Assembly: GCA_000310025.1 (NCBI GenBank)
Contig: FN649749.1
Coordinates: 876,991-916,688, forward strand
Direction: 5' to 3'
DNA from: Ectocarpus siliculosus
Lineage: Eukaryota > Sar > Phaeophyceae > Ectocarpales > Ectocarpaceae
DNA: 39,698 nucleotides
Shown here: positions 22,701-33,400 of the stretch, piece after piece
Numbering within the stretch: position 1 is the stretch's first letter
How the letters are laid out: every line of letters begins with the position of its first letter
The notes under the pieces: model-generated
What the model was told of the DNA's origin: nothing
What the model saw: the letters and a program-made list of their open reading frames with translations, nothing else
Database searches by the model: none
Position numbers and translations under genes: made by a program

Positions 22701-25022
22701 TTTTCGTCCTATTTATTATGACGGCAGTCCCCCCATTTTTCGTGGTGAGATGTGTACAACAACTTTCAGCGTATGTAGAGTACTACAGGTTTCAGTGTAT
22801 TTTGTCGGGCTTGGAAAATCGTCCACAAGGGGTGTGGTATGTTACGCAACATACGGTATGTCGGCTTTGAGCTTGAATTGAAGCAAACATGAGCGCCGGG
22901 CACAGGTCTCCATGTTCGTAATATGTTGAGTGGGTGGTGCATGATGCAAATGTTCAAGAGGGGGAGTTTCTCGTAGCGGTGGCAACCAAACATGCCGCCA
23001 CGCGAAGGAGAAGGAGCGGTATCCATTGTTCGAGCGGTTTACCTTTCTTTGCGTAAACTGGTGGGAGGGCGCTGAATGTCCCGCACTTTTAGGTGGTACA
23101 GAGGTAGTCGCGGTAAACTGCTGCCCACACGAAGTAACACCTATATTTTTGGTCGATTTATCCTTTCCGCGTTGTCTTATTATTGTCATTGTTTGTCGCG
23201 GAGAGAACAGTCTGGTATGGTGCCACCAGCCGCATATCGAAGCATCGACCCTGACGACAATGGACAATATGGCAACGCCACGACCCTCACTGCTGCTATG
23301 CCGTTTTTCTTCGTTCCCCTGTGTTCTTTCCTACTATTTTTCGATACGTTTTGTTCCCTCGACCAAAAGAGGTTACCGTTTATGTCAGGTCGAAGAGGAA
23401 GCCCCTTCCCAGGCGGTGCTGCCCCCCCGGCCGCGCGCGCCGCACGCAGGCCACCCCGCCCCGCCCAAGCCCTTCTAGGCCCTGCGAGAGGACGCGGCGG
23501 CGGCGGCGGCCTTATTTCTTTCTTCACACCGGTTCGACAGGTGCGCGCCGATCCTCCTCCTTGACGAAGTTTTTAAAGCTTTCTCCGGTAGCTTTCTTCG
23601 CGCACGGCAGAACCTTCGACCTGCCCGCGTTCATTGGCCCCAGCCAACACGGAGAAAGCTAGATACCTCTTTCTTAAGGGTGTGGGCAGGCCCTTTGCTT
23701 GGCCGCTCTATGTTTTCTCGTGTTTTTGTATGTGTTCATACGGACGGGATGTGAACGAGCTGGGAGTGCACATCCGCGCGACGTCTAACGTGCTTGTTCG
23801 CGTCTCACGTTGCAAGTCATCATGAAAGCTTTTCATTTCCCAAAATCTTACACAGCAGATATTGCTTTGACTTTGGTACAATAGATCCAAGCAAATGACG
23901 TTGCTGTCTTGCTTTGATTGCGTACTCCCGCCCGCCCAAAACAAACAACAGTCAACGTGAAGCGGTCCGTGCTTCGGTAACCAGACGCAAGACGATTTCC
24001 ATTTTATACAATCCCCACGCTGATTCCCTGCCCCACGTTGCTGCGTTTTTTTTTCTGCAGGGGTCGACAAGGTTGAGAAACGCGTCTTCCTCCCCCCCTC
24101 CCCCTCTTCCTCCTCAGCCACCTTCGGAGGAAGCCGTGGCGTCACTCATGGTATGTGTAGGTGGTGCAGAGATACCCAGCTGATTTTTGTAAGTTTCCCC
24201 TTTTTTCATTGTCGTAACGCTCTTGACGGAAATGCATAAGTCATGGAGTATATCACTTGGTTTGAAGGCGATGTGTAACGGTCGTGGTTTGGCATCAAAA
24301 TTTGCGTGAGACCTGACAAGCAGGAATGGGTTGGATTTTGCAACGTACCGGACGAACCCGCCTTCCCGTACCTCGAGAACTCACGTACAGCATGGCATAA
24401 CAGCAAGCAACGGCACCTCGTCGCTTGGGGATCTCTGTCTTAACCCAGCAACAACGCCGACGTCGATTGCTGACAGGTTTTGCACTCGAAGAAGCATTGC
24501 ATGCATTTGAGACAGCCACATATCGCCACACGCAAAGGTCGGGTACAGTAGATAAACGTCAAACCGAGCCAAGGTGGCTCGTACCATACCCGCAGCCTGC
24601 TGCCCACATCAGGAGTATACTTGATTCAAATGGCACCTGTCGGTGTATGTGGAGCGTCAGCCGCCGGGTTTACACCGGACAAAGACACGCACACAGTTTC
24701 TGTTGTAGTTGCAAGGATGAGAGACACTCGCCCCATGCCGTAAGCCTTCGAGTCGCAAAGGAAGATGGAATTTCGCTTGTTCCCGTTCCCGCTGCATGAA
24801 CAGGGGATGGGATTTGACCGAGCCGCGGTGGTCCAGGCCTTGCAGCAGACGGGGAACGACTCTTACACCGCGGTGAATATATTGGTGTCGAGGGGCGGCG
24901 GTCGAGGGTCCGCCCCGGGGTCCAACGACGCGTGGGGGGACGGATCAGGGGCTACGACTTCAGCTTCCCCGGGTAGAGGATCTGCGTATTCGTCGGAGGC
25001 GCCGCACGATCATGCTAGCTAA
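16778..25022 (+). CDS. UBAC2-like rhomboid pseudoprotease with C-terminal UBA domain
   Basis: Eight exons: 16778-16793, 19095-19193, 20018-20084, 20566-20721, 21205-21346, 22234-22365, 24061-24150, 24804-25022; every junction keeps phase, 306 residues. UBAC2 proteins are ER-membrane derlin/rhomboid relatives without protease residues that act with UBX-domain partners in ER-associated degradation. Landmarks: N terminus MFAGFGSSPVTRGILAST, like the GF-x-NAPVTR start of plant homologues; EIWRLLS; LYRLRALEPLLGSKKFGAF, matching the F-ER-GS-K-F loop; PGPIPLVFALLVVYYAIVPP; SIVPAVCGALVGGLYLMD; a Pro-rich linker (SPPPPLPPQPP); then a UBA domain, EEAVASLMGMGFDRAAVVQA with the MGF loop, and a Gly/Ser-rich tail. 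No rhomboid GxSG motif is visible. The linker is shorter than in human UBAC2 (344 residues), so a small exon between 22366 and 24060 could have been missed. The first exon is only 16 nt. The gene diverges from the minus-strand coiled-coil gene. Confidence 0.9.
17763..18070 (+). mobile_element. tRNA-related SINE-like element
   Basis: The head has an A-box-like taggctagttgg (17770-17781) and a perfect B box ggttcgaatcc (17815-17825), as in RNA polymerase III promoters. However, the flanks do not pair as a tRNA acceptor stem, so it is not a functional tRNA gene. About 80 bp downstream begins the dispersed body shared with 6393-6525, 6780-6862 and 34545-34640 (gagagtgctgcactctt, aaggcaaggcaagcac, gaacccttctgttgtgacca). 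Located in intron 1 of the UBAC2-like gene. That head and body form one element is inference; the other copies lack a clear head. Confidence 0.6.
18649..18738. repeat. GA-rich microsatellite
   Basis: Imperfect (GA)n with gagagc, gacaga and agagagag variants, in intron 1 of the UBAC2-like gene. Confidence 0.88.
18924..19015. repeat. Nested hairpin with a 16-nt perfect palindrome
   Basis: The outer arms ggctccgatatacaagaggt (18924-18943) and accttcttgtatcggagcc (18997-19015) are near reverse complements. Between them lies the perfect palindrome cctccgatatcggagg at 18960-18975, sharing the tccgatat core with the arms. It ends 80 nt before exon 2 of the UBAC2-like gene. Confidence 0.8.
19228..19423. 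mobile_element. MITE-like hairpin element, copy 2 (both ends present)
   Basis: The left end gagagatggtactcccccc and the right end gggggagtgccatctct are terminal inverted repeats of about 17 bp. Inner arms aaacctcgattgctccac and aaaaatcgagcttt also pair partly. Related to 2809-2990. No coding capacity; it lies in intron 2 of the UBAC2-like gene, 35 nt after the exon 2 donor. Confidence 0.75.
21420..21484 (+). repeat. Telomere-like block family, copy 2
   Basis: ggggaagttgggttaggttt, acggatagggtctgcgta, ccccctccctattctatttc. Same order as 11602-11662, with only one intact ttaggt unit. It lies in intron 5 of the UBAC2-like gene, about 75 nt after the donor. Confidence 0.85.
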
Positions 25023-26063
25023 GGGAGATAGGGTCGGTGGTTTTTCCCCAACGCAAAGAATGTGCGTCGCGAAGTTCGGCACGAATGCACCCCCCGACAA
25101 CCGTTACCGCATTTCCTTTCGCTATGTTGGGGGCGGGGGGGGGGGGGGGGATGCGGGCGAAACGTGGTCACGGAAGGCTACCAAAAAGCGGGAGTGCGAG
25201 CTGTGCATCACACGCACTGAGCCAAAGTAGCCAGAGGGGTAATGGGAAGCGAATTGCTGACCGACTGCTGTCGTATGTATACATTATTCTTGGTTCCGCG
25301 TTGTTGGGCAGCTACAGTAAAGCGCAGCCCAAATAGTGGCAGCTCTGAGGTACACTACTCTGTGCTTGCTTCGTTGTCGCTGACGAGCGAGATTGTTTTG
25401 TCTTTTTTTGACGACGGTCACAAGCCTCCGTACGATTTGTTCGGATACGGGGCGGTTGAAGGTACACGTTTGATCCAAGGAGCGACTGATGTTCCGTGTG
25501 TGTGAGAACATGGCCAACCGCTTTTAATCTTTTCGGTTTTATGCTTCTCTGCTTGTCAACGTCGCCGAACGTGTATGTGCATTTCGATGCTGTACATAGT
25601 TTTTGAAGAAATCAAGAATTGGCATTTTTGAAGTGAAGTACACCCACCGGAGGCTGGATACTGATCGTAGGTTTCCCAATTTTGTACAATACAAAACCGC
25701 AAACAGCCTGTCGTGTGTTGTACCAACTGGGGCTTCAGCGGCATCATTACAGCGAACGCCGTATCATTCCCCCAAGTGCAGCGCGAAGCTTGTCGAAATC
25801 ATCGACGAAGCCATTCTCTCGTAGGAGATCTACGTTGAATTCGATTTACGCGGTTCCATCGATCTCGCAGTCGTTGACATCTGCGTAGAAATCTCCCTCC
25901 CGAGCCTTCCGCCTTGACGCTGTCAAGTCATGCCACCTCCTCCGGCTTCCGAGAGTCTCGTCGCACTCGCATCTACACCGCTTGACGCGGCGCGAGCTGG
26001 CGTCTCTTTGCGTGGTACTGACTTTCCTCGCCGAGGTCCGGAACTACTGCTGACCTCCGCCGT
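25023..26063. other. 3' flank of the UBAC2-like gene, no gene recognised
   Basis: Contains a poly-G run at 25131-25150 and no splice-consistent coding segment on either strand. The right end (about 25930-26063) may be further decayed transposon sequence continuous with 26064-26880. Confidence 0.4.
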
Positions 26064-26880
26064 CTATTGGGCGTCACTACAGTACGACTTGGTGGCTCGC
26101 TCGTACTTGCGCACCCCAACTTTATCACCCACGTGTGGGTCGTGGACACCGAGATCGGAAGGGTTCTCTGGTACGAATGGAGTCTGGACAGATCCCCAGC
26201 TTCGTGGGCGCCTAACGGAGGTCGGTTGATGTACTTGCAGGCATCCTTGACGGTGAAGGTGCGGTTGCGTTCTTGCCAACGCCAGAAACTGATCCCTCAG
26301 ACCCTCCTCAAACATGATCCAGTCCGGCTCGCGAGCATCCCATCAGTCCAGCCTGAACCCACCTTGCTTCCGAAAGTCTCTGAGCCACCTCAGGCCCGTC
26401 CATGCCGGCTTGTCGGTGCATAGCACCTTCGCCGCGATCCGCAGGACCGAAGCGTCGCGTCGAACAAGGGAAGCCTCGTTCAGCAGCTCGAACCGTTTGG
26501 CATCGGCTTCCTTCACCTCGGCCTCCGTCGGATGCTCCCAGTCCGACAGCACCTTCTTCGCCTCGTGTGCGAGCTCCAGCTGCTTGGCGTCCCGCTTCTG
26601 CTCCTCTTTCAGCACCAACGGTACGTATGCTCGATGGCACAATCTGAGCTGCTGTTCATCGGACAGCTCTTCTTTCCGCTCGTCCCCCTCGGCCTCGGCC
26701 CGCGTGCCAGCGTCCGCGCCCTCGCCGAGAGAGGGGGGAAGGGGGACTAGAAGGCTGGCGAGTTGTTGAGTCGCGAAGGCGGTGTCGAGACGCCTGATAT
26801 GTTGCGCAGTGGCGTTGAGGTTCGTCGTCAGGTCGTTGATCCGGGTACCGAGGTAGGCACCACGTTTGTCGAAATGCCTT
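26064..26880 (-). pseudogene. Degenerate transposase-like ORF remnant
   Basis: The minus strand carries one long protein-like stretch from about 26880 to a TGA at 26343-26345. It starts with a coiled-coil segment (LGTRINDLTTNLNATAQHI), then an acidic linker and Lys/Glu-rich helices (KEEQKRDAKQLELAHEAKK; RDASVLRIAAKVL), then GLRWLRDFRKQGG. Protein-like sequence continues after the stop in the same frame (WIMFEEGLRDQFLALA), then in another frame (RTFTVKDACKYINRPPLG; STTHTWVIKLG), then back (KYERATKSYCSD). A helix-turn-helix-like segment ending in W-x-x-KLG followed by KYERATKSYC resembles the region just before the catalytic core in several eukaryotic DDE transposases of algae and fungi. One stop and at least two frameshifts mark it as dead. 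The exact superfamily was not determined. Confidence 0.55.
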
Positions 26881-27884
26881 TCGGAATTTCTTCTCTCTCC
26901 TGCTCAAACCCCGTTATATCGAGGGCTTTTCGCGGCTGGTGGCCATCTGCTGCGTCGCAAACTGTGCGCGGGTCGCGTCTGAGCCGGCCCGCCGTTGTCG
27001 CTTGAACTGTCGTTCCTGCACGGCGCTGAGAACCCCAAGGCTGTTGATTGATTTTCCTGGTCAAACATAGTGGTTGGAACAGTTTGAAGCACGCGGCAGA
27101 TGGGTGTAGGATAGTGTTGGTCTGTACAGATTGCGCGCGCACTGAAGAACCTGTACGTTTGGCCGGGGATCGGGTAGTTGTGGCCGTTATTGTAAGTGTG
27201 TATGGGTTGTTGTACGGGCCCACAAATGGTGCTGGTGTGTTGATGTGATGTTGAGTATGGACTTCCTAGCTACCAAGTTCCTAGGTGCGGGCGCTAGCTG
27301 TACAGCAGCACTACACGTAGACAGTAGAAACAAATTGTAGATTCGCAGTAGTACATTTATGCGAGCGCAGAACAGTACCTAGTACTGTTTGCCGATGTGT
27401 GGCGACGATGGCGCGTTTTCATGCGGGTACTTCCTCGGCAAGCTATGCTTGTTTGTGTGTACCGGAAGGTATATTCAGACGGAGGTAGCACGTCATTGCA
27501 GCAGAAAACACCAGAGCATACAGACAAGACCTACGCAGCCGCTAAAGACGCGCGAATACGATTGCAAATATTCACGTGGAATCACGTCGATCGACTGACT
27601 TACACTTGTGAGTTTGACGAAAGGTGCAGGTAGGTATGTGCGTGGACAGCAATGGATGTGTGCAAAGAGAAAAGCAATGTATAACTTGTAGACCACCAGT
27701 GAGCTCAACTCTACTGCATGCTGGCACAGCAGTAGTCGTAGGCGTGCCATACAACAGATCAGGAAGTGTAAATGCCAGATCACCACTTGTAATGAGTCGC
27801 GGAGCCGGAAGCGCGACGTTTTTTCCCTTCATCCCAGGACGGGAAAAAAGGCTCTAAATATCGGCCTATTCCAACACGATCCAG

Positions 27885-27995
27885 GGCCTCAAGTTTGATT
27901 ACCGGGAAGCCAAGAGAACCCATATTTTCGACCCAACTAAGAGCTATAGCGCACCGATTGACGATCTGTTGCCTTCTGAGGAAGAAGAAAAATAG
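27885..27995 (+). CDS. Possible 3' terminal exon, 36 codons, unknown gene
   Basis: After a pyrimidine-containing stretch and cag at 27882-27884, a frame runs GLKFDYREAKRTHIFDPTKS, continues to IDDLLPSEEEEK and stops at TAG 27993-27995. The charged, non-repetitive composition is protein-like. A TAA lies in frame upstream at 27855, so it would need splicing. A second protein-like plus segment at about 27508-27620 (AKDARIRLQIFTWNHVDRL) might be an earlier exon, but no phase-proved junction was found. The minus strand is also open here. Low confidence; no family recognised. Confidence 0.25.
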   Translation, partial: GLKFDYREAKRTHIFDPTKSYSAPIDDLLPSEEEEK

Positions 27996-28006
27996 GGCAA
28001 TCTCCG

Positions 28007-29130
28007 TCACACCGGTTTCGTCGTGCCCCAGCAACAGATGGCCGTACTACAGAGGCATTTGTGCCCAAAAATCGTACGAGATACCTCACCCCATCCATCC
28101 ATCCCAGGATTTGCTCCAGGAAAGGGGGGAACACAAAAGCGGAGACTCATGCCCGCGCGATTGAAACCAGGAGAAGAAACAGAGGTACCACTGACAAGTC
28201 TCGCACATCCACAGAATCGCACCCACCCGCCGTGGTCCAATCCCTCCCATAGGTGAAAGCACAGCAGCAACAGCAGACCTGGTGCCCGCTCTCTGACTAA
28301 ACAACAGGGAGTCTTCTTGATTGACGATGAGTTCCATTTTTGCCGTTGGAAAAATCGATGGGTGAAAACATGATGGATTGAGGAGAGTTTTTCCGACCCC
28401 AGCAACAACAGCAGCGGAGAGCGAAGTTGAGGCGTTTGGTGCTGTTGGCGCAGTCGCCACATGGGACTCTGAACGATACGAGGATGGCGTCTTTTGCCGG
28501 ACAACAATAGGGCGGGGGATAAGGGAACCAAACAAACGACGCCGCCTCCATCAGCAAGCGAAACATGAGACTGAGATGTGGACAAACGGTCCGTGCGAGA
28601 GAACGAGCTGGTTCTGTTGGAGCTGTGCTCCAGCCACTTTCCACACCGCGCTGCCCGATGGGCTCTATCGAGTGTTTTCGTGTCTGCCACCATTGTTCGT
28701 CTTTTTTGTGGGCGGCAGTGCGTTAGGTGCAGATCGTTTGGCGGTACTGCTGTACCAAGGTCGGTCGTGTGTGTCACGGCGTGAGTGTCTGTGTGTTCCT
28801 CCGCCGCTCGTTGGTGTAGCATTTGACACCAGGTGGGAGCGGATGCACAGCAGTCTTGGAAGATCAGCTCAAACGATCCGGATACGCATCTATGAAGTTC
28901 GGAAGCCTGCAGATGAGCCCCGCGGTTCATTACTCCTCCCCATCTACGTAGTACGGAGTACGCAAATACCAAGCCGGATGCAGACCAGTGTGATCGAATG
29001 GGCAAGGAAGCTCGGCATCCGATATACGCCAGTGACTGCTGTAGAAATATATTCACCTCGGCTGGAGTGTGCTGAGAGAGCTGCCTACAGACCAGAATAC
29101 GCTGCTAACCATCCAGTGCGAAACCTCTAA
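28007..29130. other. Overlapping long open frames on both strands, coding status unsupported
   Basis: A 349-codon frame on the minus strand (29056-28007) overlaps a 250-codon frame on the plus strand (28378-29130). Both have irregular composition, Cys/Arg/Ser-rich with no recognisable domain, no low-complexity bias that marks real disordered proteins, and no clear start context. The length may reflect a local scarcity of stop codons. I list it so that the stretch is described, not as a gene. Confidence 0.3.
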
Positions 29131-29581
29131 GCAACAACAACAAAAGGTAGCGGTAACAGGAAGCAGCAGCAGCAAGGCGCTGCTTGATTGAGTTTGATGC
29201 GTGTGCATTGTGCATGTTTCCAAGAGGCCGTTGAAATTCAAATTTCTGGCTGCAGACCTCACGACCTACACCTCACACAAACTGACGCATCCACCTCTGT
29301 TGCCACCCATTCCCTTAAATAACATTCACGACTAAATGCAGCCCGTGCGCTGCGTGCAGAATAGGTACAGCAGTAGTAGCGCCTTTCGGTTGGATCCTGC
29401 GTCCCCAGAAAAAGAGAAAAGACCCTCAATTTTCAATTTTCATGGACGCGGTCATGATCTTCACGACTTGCCTGCTGAAAGCGTAGTGTCCGCCGCAGCA
29501 GATACTGAGCTTGGGAGATATTTATTGCTAGGGTTGAAGGGGTGACCACGGTGGCTGAACTTCCAGCTAACCCTGAAGGCT

Positions 29582-29776
29582 TCACTGCCCGCAAGCGCTT
29601 CCTCCTGCGAGTCGCACGTGGGCCCGTACTTCCTCTTTGTTTGGCTTCTCTCCCTTCCGGGATGTGAAGTTGAGCCTAAGCCGCCACTTGCCTTTACCCT
29701 TGTCAAGATAGCACGAGGGGGCAGATGTCTTCTTCCACTCGTAGCCTGTAGCTGCTGCATCTGGGCTCGACGCCAT
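29582..29776 (-). CDS. Small hypothetical ORF, 64 residues
   Basis: ATG at 29776-29774 in a reasonable context (gacagcATGG) opens a frame to the stop at 29582-29584. The sequence starts MASSPDAAATGYEWKKT and continues through YLDKGKGKWRLRLNF, TSRKGEKPNKEEVRAHVRL and a Gly-rich end. It is basic, charged and not repetitive, which makes it more protein-like than other short frames nearby. No family was recognised. It could equally be an exon of a longer gene, since another minus frame continues past its end. Confidence 0.3.
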   Translation of the reverse strand: MASSPDAAATGYEWKKTSAPSCYLDKGKGKWRLRLNFTSRKGEKPNKEEVRAHVRLAGGSACGQ

Positions 29777-30474
29777 GCTGTCCGCTTCTGTGTGCCAGTG
29801 GGTGCTGTGTGCTGTGGTGTCCACCGTGCAGCGGTTGTGGACTTGTGCACGAAAGTTTTTTTTCCGCCGCAAAAATACAAAAAAAAGCGTGATTATTTAT
29901 TGGGAGGAACAAGAAGGAAAATAAAAGAAACATCGCGTGTTGCGTGGTTATGTTGAAAAGGGCAATAATTCAATAATTCACGGTTGCACCCCTGCTGCCC
30001 GTCGCCGGTCCAGAAACATTACAAAGGGATGTTGACAAACAAGAGCGAAATCGCTTACACACTACACAGGCGATATTGGAGAACCGGAGGACCGGGGTTA
30101 TAGGCTATTTTTTCTGGAACCACGACCGAATATTTATTTGACGGTTTCCTTTCTAGAAGAAAAAGAGGCGTGTCTTAAACGTCCCCTGCCCACCCGGTTT
30201 TGGCGTTGCCTCTCGGTGGCTCGCCACACGCACAGCGAGACCTGCCGAGGCGTTCTTCTTTCTTTCTCATCCTCGGCCTGCTTCACCTCGCGTGGCGTTC
30301 TTGTCAACCCGGGGAGAGACAGCCTACCTTTCTTTGGGGATCTTCGCCGCCGCCCCTTTCTTGGTCGGCGCTGCGGCTGTCCAAGCGTTAGAAAAGCACC
30401 GACCCCGATAAAACAGTTCTCGCCACCACCGAAAGACCTTGTGCCTGCTGTCGGCGAAGCGAGCAGCGAGAGCC

Positions 30475-33400
30475 ATGCCGTGGATCTGTGGGGAACCGGA
30501 GTGCAAGAAGCAGCCCTACTACGCGGAGCCCGGGCAGAAGAAGCCCAAGTATTGCTTCCTCCACAAGAAGCCCGGCCACATCGACGTCCGCAACAAAAGG
30601 TAAGCGTGGTATATCCCTCCCTCCCAGGCCAGCGGTTCTCCTGCTTTGTGCCTTCCCTTCTGGGGGAGTATCTACTTCAGCGAGAGAGCCGCTGCTCCCG
30701 CTGGAAGTATAGTTACGAGAACTGAAAAATATTCAAAACCTTTCGCCAACAACATGCTCTCTCCTGGCCGTTGCCTAATTCAGAGAGAAACCGCCCTTGT
30801 TGGAGCCCTTCATTACTGTCGCCCCTGCTCCGCCCACACGCTCTTTTTTCTGCTGCTGCTGCTGCTGCTGCTGCTCGCACGCACGGCAATTTTTCGGGCT
30901 CTTGCTCCGTCCCTCGTTTGGCGTGTGTCCTATTTTACATATATTCACAGGTGCGAGGTGCCCAACTGCGAGATTCGGCCTCACTACGGTTACGATGGAG
31001 AGGCGCCTCGGTTTTGCGCGCAGCACCGTGCGGAGGGCATGCACAACCTCCGCAGCCGCCGTTGCCAGGTGTGCGTGTGTTACTGATACTGCTGTGGCAG
31101 GGTTTGAAATTTGTTGTACATAGCTTTCTGGTCTCATGCTGCTGCCCTCTTTGTTGTCATAGAAAAGTGCGTGCGTTGAAGTGTACCAGCGTTTTTTTTG
31201 TCCGGTGGAAGACCAAACCCAAGGCGGCGTGTTTGTGTGACCAAGTCACAAGTACAATTCAGTACATGCGCTTGATACAGACTCAATATATAAGCCAAGT
31301 AGTCCTTGGCATGATCCGTACACTATTCGAGCACAACTTTAACCAGTAATCTACTGCGTTGTCAAAGACGGAGAACCGGCTGAAACAACTGCTGTCCATC
31401 TAAATAGGTCGTACGAAAAAATACGTTATTCCTCCATCGTCACATGTCCCTGACCTACAGCAGTAGATGCGCTCTCCATGATACGCATATGTTCCTCGGA
31501 ACAACTCTCCCTGTCCCTGACCTTGATGGTTCAGTGACCAAGGTAACGCTAGGGCCTTATGTTGTGGGGAGAGTATTGATGGTCATAAAAGAGCAGTAGG
31601 AGCCGCCTCTGTGGACAATTTCATGCACCATCTCAAACTCAAGGATCGACCTACCGTGAATGACACAAGATAACACACCCCCTGGACCGATGTTCAAATA
31701 TCGATTTTTCTTGTCAACAGCAGAAAGAGTCACTGCGCCGAAAACGGTGGCGGTGAAGCTGGCTCGTCGAGAGCTTTCCGAACATGCATTGATTCATTTA
31801 TACATCCTCTTCGTCGTGGCGTAATCGATTTTTAAGAATGGGTCCAGGGGGTGTGTTATCTTGTGTCTATACGGTACTCAGCTAGGAGTTTGTCAACGAT
31901 ATCGTCAAATCCCACAATGTCGGGAAATGATTGAATCGTATAGTGCAGCTATACTGTCCCAAAATTCTAGAGCTTTTGATCCTCCACATCGAAAATCGAA
32001 GTCTATGTCCGCTGTTTCTTGTTCGTCCACCGCTACGAGCAGGTAGGAACCTAGCAATTTTGTGATTGCTTCATTGAACGTCGAGTGCGCATACCACGCA
32101 TTATTGAATGTGATGAGTTTTGTCATGCTACTTTCTTTAGCCAGAGACTATGTGTTCGTCGATACCTCGAGCACCTCGCATCATTGGATGCGCAAGAGCA
32201 TTGGATAACTGCCTACAAGACAAGTGCCTCGATAGTCGATACGTCTGTTGCTAAAGTTGATCAACGTAGCATATTTGAGAAAAAATAATATTTCTGTCTG
32301 AGTTTTATTTACCTTGAGAGTTTGTTGAGTCTTCTCATCCACGGGAGACGATTTGTCTCTATTTTACACATTATTATAAGCGGAATTATCCATATTTTTG
32401 GTGTACGAATGCTCCTATTGGCAACTGCATTTATTTGTGTGGATTATGTGTTGCCTATAGGGAAGGGCGGTGTTTCCGGCTATGGTGGAAGAAAAAATAA
32501 TGAAATGACTTTTACAATATCTCTGCAAATATGTGTCCTCATCGCCACATGTCAAGACTTCTACCTAGATGTAGAAATACATGGAGATGATCAATGTGTA
32601 CCATGTCTATCTTTGATCAAATCAAAGTATAACATGGACATGTCAACCTGTCACTGGCTTATTCCACGTTCATCATCATCACATTTTGTCCTCATCCCGC
32701 CCTTGTGCAGTCAATGTCCTGTACACTCAATGTCGGCGCACTGAACTTTGTCAAGCAACCATGTTGTCCATGTATTCATGCTGTGCCTATTATTTGAATG
32801 CCATCATGTTTACTGCTGTGTTTGTCAGATACCAGTTGTTGGTGCGCATCAAAATATTTTGTCTGGCCACGATTCTATCTCACCTCCTCGGTATTTGAAA
32901 AACAATCTTGTCAGGATTTCGCATGAAAAATGGTCATATTTGGTCATGATTTCGCGCGATCATATCTGTCACATGTACTGTGGTTACAAGCCCTACAGGC
33001 CGATGTCAACGGTAACCAAGGTATATGCTGCAATCAATATGCATTGTATCTCCACTTAATTTGTTTTTCAATCCTGACACTTGTCATTTTGGATGAAAAC
33101 CAAACTAAATGTTGTCACCTAATCGGTCCCATTGGTACATGGTCACATTTACGCTGAAGAGTAAATGTCCTGTCCTTGTCGTTCACTGTGTTACATATAC
33201 GTTACAAGTAAATATCATGTCCTTATCATGTCCTTTGTCCATACATACTAGAAACTTGGGATATGTTTGTCAAAACTACAATTCAATTTAGTTTTTGTGC
33301 GTGTTTCAGTTAAACCCAAGTTTACGTACTTGTTAGTTTTTGGTGGAGTGCGAGCTCTATCACCACTGTAAACTGGGGGGGTGATGCGGGACTTGTGTCT

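Noticed and set aside
23399-23480. Pro/Ala-rich segment after a gtcag as a linker exon of the UBAC2-like gene
   Set aside because: In phase 0 it reaches a TAG before any donor. Another small exon in this intron is still possible but not supported.
28007-29056. 349-codon minus-strand open frame, the longest continuous one on that strand in this part
   Set aside because: No domain, motif or sensible composition, and a 250-codon frame overlaps it on the other strand. Genes in this window have exons of 16-300 nt, so a long intronless frame is not by itself convincing.
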